DNA from: Mariniflexile fucanivorans
Lineage (GTDB): Bacteria; Bacteroidota; Bacteroidia; Flavobacteriales; Flavobacteriaceae
Length of the DNA stretch: 64,000 bases
Assembly (NCBI RefSeq): GCF_004341235.1
Contig: NZ_SLUP01000007.1
Span: 229,121-293,120 of the forward strand
Direction of reading: 5' to 3'
Shown: one piece after another, positions 53,028 through 61,379 of the stretch
How positions within the stretch are numbered: the stretch's first letter is position 1
Layout of the letters: each line of letters opens with the position of its first letter
Program-made: the position numbers and the translations under genes
The notes under the pieces: model-generated
Told to the model about the DNA's origin: nothing
Seen by the model: the letters and a program-made list of their open reading frames with translations, nothing else
Databases searched by the model: none

Positions 53028-53445
53028 AATTATTTTCAGATCATTTCGAAAATCTGACGCCCAAATCCAAACATTTATTGGAAATCATAAGTTTTGCTAT
53101 CAAAACCAACCATTTGAGACCAAACCCCATTTGGGTTTCAAAAAACAATCCAATACCTTTAAAAGAGCGGGAACGCTGGAAAAAAGCAACTTGGTTTAAA
53201 GGACTAAGTTGTTTGGAAATTTTGGTCCCTGCGGGACGAAAAATGGATAGCAAGAGGGCAATGCGCTAAAGCGGCATTGCGTTATTCGATGTATTTATAA
53301 CTAACTGTAATACAGTTAGTTAATTTAAAATAAATCATGTTTGATCGACAGAATAAATACCATAATTATGTTAATGCCCTTGAAAACCCGCATAAACACT
53401 GGGGAGCATTAACATAATCGAAAGAAATAACAGTAAAAGAAACAA
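53028..53445. other. oriT-like intergenic region
   Basis: No supported gene. It holds three inverted repeats: GCAATGC/GCATTGC (53258-53280), a perfect 12-bp-arm palindrome around one A (53298-53322), and a perfect 13-bp pair ATTATGTTAATGC/GCATTAACATAAT (53365-53377 and 53406-53418). All lie directly before the bfmA-type and relaxase genes, where an origin of transfer is expected. Confidence 0.55.
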
Positions 53446-54003
53446 ATGAAACGCCGATTTTTAAGTATCAATTTCCATAAGGACACCGTAGAGCGGTTCA
53501 AGGGTTTTTGTGCCAAGGTTGGAGGCTCCTACACCGAGACCCTGAACCATATGATGGACTTTTTTGATACCTACCAACTGTCGCCCATGACCGATCTGGG
53601 ACCGAACATGCGGGGCATGGAAGCCAATATCAAAAAGCGCATCAATGCCTTGGTTGCCATTGTGAAGGATATCGAAAAGCACCAGACGCAACCGACCACG
53701 GCGATGCTCCAATTACTGTTTGAACAAACGCCACCAAAACAAAAGCAGCCCCGTTTAGTGGAGGTCAAACAAAGTGGCAAGACCACCAAAGATCCTTTTT
53801 TTGCCACGTCATTGGAGGCCATCGAGCTGAGAAAGGAAAAGAACACCCTCCAAAGGGATTTAAAAGAAACCAAACAACAATTTGAGGACTTCCTGTTTTC
53901 CAAGGTACATATTGTAAAAAGCAGTTTTGGCAAGCCCAGGCTCCAATTGGACATGACCTTGGAAGACTATGAGGCCCTTAAAGAGAAAATCAAAAACAGT
54001 TAA
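53446..54003 (+). CDS. BfmA/BtgA-type mobilization accessory protein
   Basis: 185 residues. MKRRFLSINFHKDTVERFKG, GSYTETLNHMMDFFDTYQLS and IKKRINALVAIVKDIEKHQT match the BfmA/BtgA family, ribbon-helix-helix-like proteins that help the relaxase at oriT. The gene is GC-richer than its chromosomal surroundings. It ends 2 bp before the relaxase gene, so the two are co-translated. Confidence 0.88.
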   Translation: MKRRFLSINFHKDTVERFKGFCAKVGGSYTETLNHMMDFFDTYQLSPMTDLGPNMRGMEANIKKRINALVAIVKDIEKHQTQPTTAMLQLLFEQTPPKQKQPRLVEVKQSGKTTKDPFFATSLEAIELRKEKNTLQRDLKETKQQFEDFLFSKVHIVKSSFGKPRLQLDMTLEDYEALKEKIKNS

Positions 54004-54005
54004 TT

Positions 54006-55031
54006 ATGTACATCTCCATCACCAAACAACACATGGACACCACCTTTTCACAGAGCTCCGGCGATTTTGTGAATTATCTGGAAAAAGAAAACAGGGACAA
54101 GGTCCCAGAACAGCAAGAGCACTTTTTTGACCAGCACAATGACCACGTATCTCCCAAACATATTGTCAAGGACATCGACGGCAATACCGCCAAGCTCAGA
54201 AAAAACGAGCCCAAGTTCTATTCCCTGACCATCAGTCCAAGCCAAAGGGAGCTGAAGCACATCGGCAATGACCCAGATAAATTACGGAAGTATGTCAGGG
54301 AAGCCATGAAGGACTATGCCAGTTCCTTTTATAGGGATATGCCAGTATCGGTGGACAGTATAAAATACTATGCCAAGATCGAGTACGAGCGAACCTATAA
54401 AGGCTTTGATAGGGAAATAAAGGAAAACCAACCCTTTAGGTCACAAATTGTAAAATTGGAACATGACCTAGCGAAAATCAGAAGCGGGGAGTTGGAGGGC
54501 AACAGCCAAGCTATCCAAAAAATGATCGAGCGGCTCAGGACAGAAGCCCCACACCATAGCCATGGCAAGATGGTCGTGCAGGGGATGAAAAAGCAGGGGC
54601 TCCAGACCCATGTCCATATCATTGTCAGCCGCAAGGATATGACCAACACCCTCAGCCTGTCACCAGGAAGTTCCCACAAAGCCTCCGAGGCCATCTTGAA
54701 CGGCAGCCCGGTAAAGCGGGGCTTTGAACGCGACCAGTTTTTTGAAAAGGCAGAAAAGACCTTTGATAAACTTTTCAAATACGAGCGGAACTTTGTGGAA
54801 AGCTATACGGCACATAAAATGTACAACAAAGAACCGTACAAGTTCTTTGCACACCTGATGGCACTCCCAACCAATGAAAAGAGTGCCGCCTTTAAGATGA
54901 TGGGCAAATCGGGCATGCACGTCCCCAATCTGAACATTCCCACAAACCAAGTGCAATTGGCACTGAAAGCCTTCAAACAATTAAAAAGAACCATCGATGT
55001 GGCAAAAAACGCAAGCTCCATCGGCATTTAA
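54006..55031 (+). CDS. DUF5712/MobB-type relaxase
   Basis: 341 residues. MYISITKQHMDTTFSQSSGD, KFYSLTISPSQRELKHIGND and the HxH motif LQTHVHIIVSRKD (His near 202 and 204) match the DUF5712 family. Relaxases nick oriT and lead the strand into the recipient; these family members act in mobilizable elements of Bacteroidota. It is preceded by the bfmA-type gene and followed 12 bp later by the coupling protein. Confidence 0.88.
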   Translation: MYISITKQHMDTTFSQSSGDFVNYLEKENRDKVPEQQEHFFDQHNDHVSPKHIVKDIDGNTAKLRKNEPKFYSLTISPSQRELKHIGNDPDKLRKYVREAMKDYASSFYRDMPVSVDSIKYYAKIEYERTYKGFDREIKENQPFRSQIVKLEHDLAKIRSGELEGNSQAIQKMIERLRTEAPHHSHGKMVVQGMKKQGLQTHVHIIVSRKDMTNTLSLSPGSSHKASEAILNGSPVKRGFERDQFFEKAEKTFDKLFKYERNFVESYTAHKMYNKEPYKFFAHLMALPTNEKSAAFKMMGKSGMHVPNLNIPTNQVQLALKAFKQLKRTIDVAKNASSIGI

Positions 55032-55043
55032 AAAAACAATCCT

Positions 55044-56636
55044 ATGACAACACCTGTTTTGATAATATGTATCTATGTTGCCCTGACCACTTTGATAGCA
55101 ATGGGTTTTCGATATTTGCGCTTCGCCTATGGACTAAGTGCCGTATTGTTGCTGATGATGGGAGCATTGCTCTATCTCATGCATCCCGATAAGCTCATGG
55201 CCCTTTTGGGACGATGGCTATTGCCTCTCATATTCATCCAGAACGCCCTATATGTTTTGATAGTCCCCGTTTGGGAACGACCGAAAAAGGAACGTAAGTA
55301 TGCAGTAAAGCTCCAGGTAAAACAGGGCAGCATAAAACTCCAGAACATCCGTAGGGGCATCTCCATTATAGGATCCGCCGGTAGTGGCAAGACCGAATCG
55401 GTGGTCTACAATATGTTAAGACATTTCCAGCGGTATCAATTTTGCGGTCTTATCCATGATTACAAACATTTTGAGATCACGGAAATGGCGTACCCACTGT
55501 ATAAGGAATCCAACCGTCCTTTCCATATCATTTCCTTTGATGACATCTATGCCAAGGTGAACCCCATTGCCCCAAGGTATATGGAAGACGAGGAAAGCGT
55601 CAATGAAGTATCTCGGGTACTTTTGGAAAACCTGTTGGAACAACGGGAGTCCAACGCGGCTGGTTCTTCCAAATTCTTTAATGATGCCGTGGAAGGCCTT
55701 TTGGGTGGGCTTATCTGGAAACTCAAAACCACCCATCCTAAATATTGTACGCTTCCCCATTTGATTGCTACCTATCAATATTTGGATACCGATAGTCTCA
55801 TTGATTTTTTGAGTTCCGATTACACCTCTAAAGCCATGGCTAATGCCTTTATCTCAGGAAGGGATTCCGAACGCCAAACGGCAGGGGTGATGAGCACCCT
55901 AGCGAATGCCCTCAAGAAAATCAGCACCCAACGCATCTTTATGGCGCTCTCAGCAGATGAAGTACCCTTGGATATCAATAACCCCAAAAATCCAGCAGTG
56001 GTGTCCATAGTCAACAATCCCAAATTTGAAACGGCCTACTCCCCAGTGATTGCCACTATTATCCATACCATGACCAAACAGATGAGCGTAAGACATCGGG
56101 AATCGGCCTTTATCCTTATCGAGGAAGCGCCTACCATTAGGCTTCTCAATATGCACCGCATTCCTGCAACCTTACGGAGCTATGATATTTCAACGGTGTA
56201 TGTGATGCAGGACAAGACCCAAAATGACATGATGTATGGAGATAAGGCAAGCCGAGCCATTTTGAGCAATCTGTCCTACCAGTTCTTTGGCAAGGCGAAC
56301 GACCCCGACACCGCCAAATATTATGAACGTTTCTTTGAGATCGTCAAGAAACCGACAACCACGATCAGCAAGAGCCAAAACAGCCTAGACTTTGATTCCA
56401 GGATCAGTACAGGGGAGAAGGAAGTGAGTAAAATACGTTCCGATGTGTTCTTTAGGTTGAAGGAAGGGGAGTTTATTTCTTTTGCGGATGGCAAGGATCG
56501 AAAGGTTCAGTTTAAAATGCCAAGGATCACAAGGGAACTTCCGCCCCCGATCCATCGGTATAATGATGCCGAGATACAGGCTAATTTTGAACGGATCCAT
56601 CTTGAGGTCAGACAACTGTTCCAGTTGAAGTCTTAA
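55044..56636 (+). CDS. VirD4/TraG-type coupling protein
   Basis: 530 residues. Two or three N-terminal membrane segments (VLIICIYVALTTLIAMGFRY and so on) are followed by an AAA ATPase with Walker A IIGSAGSGKTESVVYNML near residue 110 and Walker B SAFILIEEAPTIRLLNM near 350. It links the relaxase-DNA complex to a secretion channel. Because no mating-pore genes are in the element, it would use a helper system. Like its two neighbours it is GC-rich compared with the chromosome. Confidence 0.92.
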   Translation: MTTPVLIICIYVALTTLIAMGFRYLRFAYGLSAVLLLMMGALLYLMHPDKLMALLGRWLLPLIFIQNALYVLIVPVWERPKKERKYAVKLQVKQGSIKLQNIRRGISIIGSAGSGKTESVVYNMLRHFQRYQFCGLIHDYKHFEITEMAYPLYKESNRPFHIISFDDIYAKVNPIAPRYMEDEESVNEVSRVLLENLLEQRESNAAGSSKFFNDAVEGLLGGLIWKLKTTHPKYCTLPHLIATYQYLDTDSLIDFLSSDYTSKAMANAFISGRDSERQTAGVMSTLANALKKISTQRIFMALSADEVPLDINNPKNPAVVSIVNNPKFETAYSPVIATIIHTMTKQMSVRHRESAFILIEEAPTIRLLNMHRIPATLRSYDISTVYVMQDKTQNDMMYGDKASRAILSNLSYQFFGKANDPDTAKYYERFFEIVKKPTTTISKSQNSLDFDSRISTGEKEVSKIRSDVFFRLKEGEFISFADGKDRKVQFKMPRITRELPPPIHRYNDAEIQANFERIHLEVRQLFQLKS

Positions 56637-56664
56637 ATCATGATCTACCAAAGTTAAAAGTATA

Positions 56665-56700
56665 AAAAAGGGAACCATTTCAAAACGATTCCCTTTTTAA
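56665..56700. terminator. Bidirectional terminator after the coupling protein
   Basis: AAAAAGGGAA (56665-56674) pairs with TTCCCTTTTT (56689-56698) and separates the coupling protein from the converging XRE gene. Confidence 0.85.
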
Positions 56701-56720
56701 AAGTATATTATTAAGTAATT

Positions 56721-57143
56721 TTATTTTTCTTTCAATAGCTTTTCTAAATAGGTAATTTTGTCTTGTTCAGCTTGCAATAAGCGTTCGTAAAGTTTTTTGT
56801 TTTCTTCATGCGCTTCTAATAGCTTATCAAGTGGATTAAATGTGCAATTGAAATTAGATACACTTACAGATGATGCGCCTTTATTGGACCCATCGTAATT
56901 GTTTTGAATATTATAAATCAATCTCTCCTCTGAAAAATTTTCGATAGATTCCTTTGTAACTCCAAGCACCTTTGCAATCTGCTCCAGTTTGTCATCTTCA
57001 ATCTTTTCGGATTGTTCCAAATTAGAAACAGCCTGTTGGCTAATGCCCAGTTCTTCCGCAAGGGTTTCTTGTTTCATGCCTCTAAGCTCTCGAATACGGC
57101 TTATCTTTCTACCGATGTGATTTGGTTTTGTTGCTGTTTCCAT
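56721..57143 (-). CDS. XRE-family transcriptional regulator with coiled-coil tail
   Basis: 140 residues. The helix-turn-helix is RKISRIRELRGMKQETLAEE, LGISQQAVSNLEQSEKIEDD. The last ~40 residues are a coiled coil (EENKKLYERLLQAEQDKITY) for dimerisation. Two CAAATATAAG repeats (57148 and 57191) lie upstream and contain -7 boxes on its strand. It may control itself and the divergent 300-residue gene; that is inference. Confidence 0.92.
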   Translation of the reverse strand: METATKPNHIGRKISRIRELRGMKQETLAEELGISQQAVSNLEQSEKIEDDKLEQIAKVLGVTKESIENFSEERLIYNIQNNYDGSNKGASSVSVSNFNCTFNPLDKLLEAHEENKKLYERLLQAEQDKITYLEKLLKEK

Positions 57144-57147
57144 AATT

Positions 57148-57155
57148 CAAATATA
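57148..57155 (-). promoter_or_regulatory. -7 box at the XRE start
   Basis: Minus strand reads TATATTTG and ends 4 bp before the ATG at 57143, which would make the transcript nearly leaderless. Confidence 0.5.
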
Positions 57156-57190
57156 AGATTTTTTTCAAAAATTATCCTACTTGTAAAAAA

Positions 57191-57198
57191 CAAATATA
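57191..57198 (-). promoter_or_regulatory. Second -7 box upstream of XRE
   Basis: Minus strand reads TATATTTG again, within a second copy of CAAATATAAG 43 bp from the first. Confidence 0.5.
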
Positions 57199-57271
57199 AG
57201 GTGGTAATATACAAAGTGTTTTGGTTTGGTACGTAGGGTTTTTGCTTTTAGTTTATGTAAAAACAAACATC

Positions 57272-58174
57272 ATGAAAACAAAAGCACCCGCAAAATTTCC
57301 ATTTAAGAAGGAACTTATTGGCTTAATAAAAAAAGAACTACCATTACATTCAATCTATGTCATTGGTGTATATCCCGAAAAAAAGAGGCAAGACATCTAT
57401 TTGACTCCAGGATGTACTAATCCACAAAAACTGGTCACTTATACGCTACTCATCATTGGGCATAAATCCCCACGCAAGAGCCAAGGTGACTTTATGTATG
57501 GACTGTACAATAAGATGCAACAACGCTGTAAAGTATATGTCATTTTCCACACCTTGTCCAATATCATGGATAGGATAGATGTGGGTGATAATTTTTTGAC
57601 CCGAACGATATCACAAACCCCCTGCCTGTACAAAGAGGACGATGCCTTATTCAGGTTTAGCCGATATAGGATATGCTATCATAAACAAGTATTTAAAACG
57701 ATAAAGGCAGGGTGGAAGAGCCGTATGGAACGGGCAGACTATATGCTAAAGGTAATAGATACCATCATGGACAACGAAGAGCCCAATTCCAAACTGGCCA
57801 TTGTACACGGTGCCATGGAACAGATATGTATGGCACTCTTGAACCTATTTTGGGAATATAAGCCACACCATTATTCATTGGACTACCTATTGCACCTATG
57901 CAGCCACTTCACACAATTGCCGAATAAGATATTCCCAAGGACGACCTTTGGTCTGCAACGCCAATATTATATGCTGTGCAATGCCCAAGATATCATACGT
58001 TTCAAGGGCAAAAATGAATTTTCAAGCAATGATGCCCATAAAGTCGCTAAACTATGTGAACGCTTCTATGAAGAAGCCATAACACTTGGTAAAGACCAAT
58101 TAAAACATCTCAAAGAACTCCATTGCCAACCTTCTCAATTAAATTCAGAATCCAAAGAAAAAAAAACTTCATAA
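57272..58174 (+). CDS. Hypothetical protein with possible NTase-HEPN-like layout
   Basis: 300 residues from ATG at 57272; an upstream frame (57221) lacks support. N-terminal half: ELPLHSIYVIGVYPEKKRQD, which could be a degenerate nucleotidyltransferase-like fold. C-terminal half: helices ADYMLKVIDTIMDNEEPNSK and LAIVHGAMEQICMALLNLFW, LDYLLHLCSHF, which look HEPN-like. The Rx5H at RYRICYH is only a weak fit to the HEPN RNase motif. Divergent from the XRE gene. It could be a regulator-linked toxin or an element maintenance gene; neither is shown. Confidence 0.5.
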   Translation: MKTKAPAKFPFKKELIGLIKKELPLHSIYVIGVYPEKKRQDIYLTPGCTNPQKLVTYTLLIIGHKSPRKSQGDFMYGLYNKMQQRCKVYVIFHTLSNIMDRIDVGDNFLTRTISQTPCLYKEDDALFRFSRYRICYHKQVFKTIKAGWKSRMERADYMLKVIDTIMDNEEPNSKLAIVHGAMEQICMALLNLFWEYKPHHYSLDYLLHLCSHFTQLPNKIFPRTTFGLQRQYYMLCNAQDIIRFKGKNEFSSNDAHKVAKLCERFYEEAITLGKDQLKHLKELHCQPSQLNSESKEKKTS

Positions 58175-58188
58175 CTAAATTTACCATC

Positions 58189-58545
58189 ATGCAAACAAAC
58201 GACACAACGCAAATAACCAACAAAGAAAAACTAGAGAAAATCATCCAATTGTTGAATCCAAGGGTACGCAAAAACTATAGGAGGGAGGATCATAGCACCA
58301 TGCAGGAGGTGACCTTTGAGGTATCGGACAATGGAGAACTACGCTATATCATTTCATGCCTTTTAAGGACATGTATCTTGGCATTGGACAGTGAGAACGA
58401 TTTTGCTTCCCCAAGACTCACCAATTGCTCAAAGGATTTGACCATAGCCACGGTACTGGACTTGGTGGATAGCATACTTCCCGATGACCAATTGGCAAGC
58501 TATGATAGTATTGAAAAACTGTTATTGCCAAAGGTAATAGTTTAA
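58189..58545 (+). CDS. Small hypothetical protein at the element end
   Basis: 118 residues from ATG at 58189; the longer frame from 58123 overlaps the previous gene. EKLEKIIQLLNPRVRKNYRR and RYIISCLLRTCILALDSEND are helical. No signal peptide or recognised domain. It follows the 300-residue gene closely and shares its composition, so it probably belongs to the same transcript. Confidence 0.6.
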   Translation: MQTNDTTQITNKEKLEKIIQLLNPRVRKNYRREDHSTMQEVTFEVSDNGELRYIISCLLRTCILALDSENDFASPRLTNCSKDLTIATVLDLVDSILPDDQLASYDSIEKLLLPKVIV

Positions 58546-58938
58546 TCAAGAAACTTTAGCGACTCAAGAGGTGTGTTAAACATGTCTTATTTTCTACTGA
58601 AGAGAGTGGTGAAAGAAGGTCCGATGACCTTTAATTTCAATGGGGTTTCGAATTTAAATTGCTGTATGATAATCACTTTTTTTATCATTTGTTCTATTGT
58701 AGATTAACGAAAATTACTTAAATGAGATATAATTCATGTTCAATATTTTAGCTTCAATTATACGTGATTAGACGTTGTCAACTAAAAGTTCGAGTCCAGT
58801 TCCCGTTATTGAATAAGGCTAAGTACACTTTTTGTATTTAAAAATTGATTGTTAGTTTTTATAATTTAATAAGACTATTAGTTTATAAAAATTAAAATAA
58901 ACCACCAAGAATAATTAATAATAAAAAGAACATTAAAC
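58546..58938. other. Gene-free stretch at the probable right end of the element
   Basis: No gene. It contains CTCAAGAGGT at 58563-58572 (same as 34957-34966 in tRNA-Arg) and a T-arm-like sequence GTTCGAGTCCAGT near 58789. One or neither may be the right attachment site. Confidence 0.4.
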
Positions 58939-59699
58939 ATGAGTAAAAAGTATATTCTTTTAATATTTTTATTATCATTTTTGTCATGTCTGAACAGCAC
59001 CAATTCAGTTCCATACTTTGCTTATAGTTCCAATTCTGAAATTAGTGATAATGCAACAATAATTGATCACCAAGAATGGAATACTTTATTGCAAAAACAT
59101 GTTTCAAGTATAGGGAAAGTTGATTATATAGGTTTTAAGAATGATATGGTAGCATTACAATCTTATTTAGATATTTTGGCAAACAACCTTCCGAAAGAAT
59201 CATCGTCAAAAAATACAACATTAGCTTATTGGATTAATTCTTACAATGCATTTACAGTAAAATTAATTTTAGATAATTACCCAGTTAAAAGCATTAAGGA
59301 CATTAAAAATCCTTGGGATCAAAACTTTATAATTTTAGAAAATAGAGCTATAGCTTAGGTAAAATTGAGCATAAAATTTTAAGAAAGATGAACGAGCCTA
59401 GAATTCATTTCGCTATCAATTGTGCATCTTATTCCTGTCCTAATTTATTGAATGAAGCCTATATCGAATCCAAAATTGAAAAACAGTTGGAACATTCGGC
59501 AATTTCTTTTATTAATGATAAAACAAAAAATAGTATTGATAGAAATAAAATAGAAATATCAAAAATATTTGATTGGTTTTCAGGGGATTTTAAAACAAAT
59601 GGAACACTAATTGATTTTTTAAATAGTTACTCTTCAATAAAAATCAATGCAAATGCTAAAATAAAATTCAAAGATTACAATTGGAATTTAAATAATTAA
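58939..59699 (+). pseudogene. DUF547 protein interrupted by a frameshift
   Basis: Two frames join: 58939-59358 (139 residues, lipoprotein signal MSKKYILLIFLLSFLSCLNS) and 59388-59699 (103 residues). A single missing T at about 59355 (GCTTAGG where GCTTTAGG is expected) restores one protein through IALGKIEHKILRKMNEPRIH. DUF547 is an exported family of unknown activity with a conserved Cys region (here AINCASYSCPNL). It is either a recent pseudogene or a sequencing error in a homopolymer. Confidence 0.85.
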
Positions 59700-59773
59700 T
59701 GCATTCTCAATAATTATATTTAAAACATCTATATTTTAAAATCATAAAAAACATTTTATTAGGTCATAAATAG

Positions 59774-59781
59774 TATATTTG
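59774..59781 (+). promoter_or_regulatory. -7 box for the sigma factor gene
   Basis: TATATTTG, a perfect TAnnTTTG match. It lies 10 bp before ATG 59792 and 25 bp before ATG 59807, so the second ATG is the better start. Confidence 0.55.
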
Positions 59782-59806
59782 AGTTTCTAAAATGGAATAT
59801 ATATTC

Positions 59807-60388
59807 ATGGATGCCATCAAAGTAGATTCTAAATTAACAGTTGAAAATTGGGTCAACGAATACAACGATGCTCTTTTTTCTTGGGCTTTTTATAAAACAT
59901 CTTCAAGAGAAACTGCTGAAGATTTGGTTCAGGATACGTTTCTTGCTGCCTATCATAAATTTGATTCCTTTAAAGGGGATAGCCTACCTAAAACCTGGTT
60001 ATTTTCAATTTTAAATAATAAAATCATTGATTATTATAGGTTAAGCACAAAAACAACCAAACGAACTATTAGTATGTCTGAAGATAAAGGCTACGAGGTT
60101 ACCGATGGATTTTTTGATGAAACCGAAAATTGGAAGGTCAGAGCCATTAACCCGATGTGGAACCAAGATGAAGAGTTGCTGGACAATCCAGATTTCAATA
60201 ATGTGTTGAAGAATTGTATGGGCGATTTGCCTGAAAATTGGCATTTTGCGATAACCTCAAAATATCTAACAGATAAAAAAGCAGACGAGATTTGTCAGGA
60301 TTTGAATATTACCGTGTCTAATTATTGGCAGATTATCCATAGAGCTAAATTGGCTCTAAAAAAATGTTTGGAAATAAAATGGGTATAA
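59807..60388 (+). CDS. ECF RNA polymerase sigma factor
   Basis: 193 residues from ATG at 59807. Region 2 reads AEDLVQDTFLAAYHKFDSFK with the following TWLFSILNNKIIDYYRL, and region 4 LTDKKADEICQDLNITVSNY plus RAKLALKKCLEIKW. ECF factors direct RNA polymerase to stress or envelope promoters. The gene 18 bp downstream encodes a ZAS-like Cys/His protein, the likely anti-sigma partner. The YceI, OB-fold and AhpD-like genes that follow may be its targets; that is inference. Confidence 0.93.
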   Translation: MDAIKVDSKLTVENWVNEYNDALFSWAFYKTSSRETAEDLVQDTFLAAYHKFDSFKGDSLPKTWLFSILNNKIIDYYRLSTKTTKRTISMSEDKGYEVTDGFFDETENWKVRAINPMWNQDEELLDNPDFNNVLKNCMGDLPENWHFAITSKYLTDKKADEICQDLNITVSNYWQIIHRAKLALKKCLEIKWV

Positions 60389-60406
60389 TTTGAAAAAAAA
60401 TAAAAA

Positions 60407-60679
60407 ATGCTATTAAAAAGAATAATGGATACAATGGTAAATTCGTGTAAAAAAACCACAGAATTAATTGATAAAGGTTTACTGACGACATTAACGATAA
60501 AAGAGAAAATGCAATTATCTATTCATACGTCTATGTGTAAAACATGCAAATCTTATGAGCATCAAGCAAAATTTATTGATAAGGCAATATCTAAATTATT
60601 TAACAGTACATCTAAAATCAATACAGATTCGTCTGTAGACAGAAAACGAAAAATTATCGAGAAAATCAATAAGTCTTAA
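60407..60679 (+). CDS. ZAS-like zinc-finger anti-sigma candidate
   Basis: 90 residues; Met7 at 60425 is another possible start. The zinc motif is LSIHTSMCKTCKSYEHQAKF (H-x3-C-x2-C), with an upstream Cys in MVNSCKKTTELI. This is the anti-sigma (ZAS/zf-HC2) signature. No membrane segment is seen, so it would be a soluble, possibly redox- or metal-sensing, anti-sigma. It overlaps no gene but is directly downstream of the ECF gene. Confidence 0.75.
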   Translation: MLLKRIMDTMVNSCKKTTELIDKGLLTTLTIKEKMQLSIHTSMCKTCKSYEHQAKFIDKAISKLFNSTSKINTDSSVDRKRKIIEKINKS

Positions 60680-60705
60680 ATTAATAGTTGTTTAAAAGTA
60701 CTAAA

Positions 60706-60738
60706 GGCATCACAAGAAATTGTGGTGCCTTTTTTTTG
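60706..60738 (+). terminator. Terminator after the ZAS-like gene
   Basis: GGCATCACAA pairs with TTGTGGTGCC (one G-T) around loop GAAA, followed by T8. Confidence 0.9.
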
Positions 60739-60877
60739 TTGCTATGAATAATTATATAAACTATTGAAAATCAATTTAATAAGAGTATTTAAGTAATCTT
60801 TTTGATTTAATTGTCAGGAACTAATGTAGTTAAAGTCTATTCATTCAGTTAAACAAAATTTATAAATATTTTTTAAA

Positions 60878-61345
60878 ATGACAACCAAAAAGAAAATTTT
60901 ATTAGCCTTAACCATAGGAGTCTTAATTGCGGCAGGAATAGCATTGTACATGTTCAACAAACCAGCAAGAGATGTTCAAGCAACCGAAACAGATTTTAGT
61001 TATAGGGCAAGTGCTATAGTTAATGAATATTTAACAGACGCTAAAGCTGCAAATGCAAAATATCTTGACGAAGAGGGTAATTCAAAAGTTTTAGAAATTA
61101 CGGGAATCGTTTCCGATATCTCTGAAGATTTTAATAACCATAAAGTAATACTTCTTAAAAACGCTACAGATAAAGCTGGTGTAAGCGCAACTTTCACTGT
61201 AGAAACGAATGCTCATACTAATACTGTAAAACTTGGTGATGAGATAACTATAAAGGGCGTGATACGTTCTGGTGCGGCTTTCGATTCTGATTTAGAAATG
61301 TATGAAAACGTCATTATAGATAAATGTGACATCGTGTCAAAATAA
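60878..61345 (+). CDS. Membrane-anchored OB-fold (tRNA_anti-like) protein
   Basis: 155 residues. ILLALTIGVLIAAGIALYMF is an N-terminal membrane anchor (residues about 7-26). Residues 40-155 match the tRNA_anti-like OB fold common in Flavobacteriia (EYLTDAKAANAKYLD, LEITGIVSDISEDFN, VKLGDEITIKGVIRSG). The domain is periplasmic and of unknown ligand. It is followed 34 bp later by yceI, its usual partner in this family. Confidence 0.85.
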   Translation: MTTKKKILLALTIGVLIAAGIALYMFNKPARDVQATETDFSYRASAIVNEYLTDAKAANAKYLDEEGNSKVLEITGIVSDISEDFNNHKVILLKNATDKAGVSATFTVETNAHTNTVKLGDEITIKGVIRSGAAFDSDLEMYENVIIDKCDIVSK

Positions 61346-61379
61346 ACAAGTAAATAATAATTAATTTAATTTTAGAAAA

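Larger units (their letters stand above)
34993..58572. mobile_element. Integrative mobilizable element carrying a composite restriction operon
   Basis: It is bounded on the left by tRNA-Arg and begins with a tyrosine integrase. At the other end are an oriT-like region, mobilization proteins and a coupling protein, but no mating-pore genes, so it should need a helper for transfer. The right end is not fixed. A 10-bp copy of the tRNA anticodon-arm sequence CTCAAGAGGT lies at 58563-58572, just after the last accessory gene, and is the best candidate. The mobilization genes have clearly higher GC than the flanking chromosome. Confidence 0.65.

Noticed and set aside
52895..53269. 124-residue frame after radC
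   Set aside because: It overlaps the 65-residue gene in another frame and runs across a terminator and the start of the inverted-repeat region, so it is not treated as a gene.
53461..53954. Minus-strand frames over the bfmA-type gene
   Set aside because: They mirror the GC-rich mobilization gene, have no conserved domain, and are antisense frames.
58785..58805. tRNA T-arm-like sequence as right attachment site
   Set aside because: GTTCGAGTCCAGT resembles the T-arm of tRNA-Arg, but its left half does not pair and the following bases do not match tRNA-Arg. Kept only as a weak alternative.
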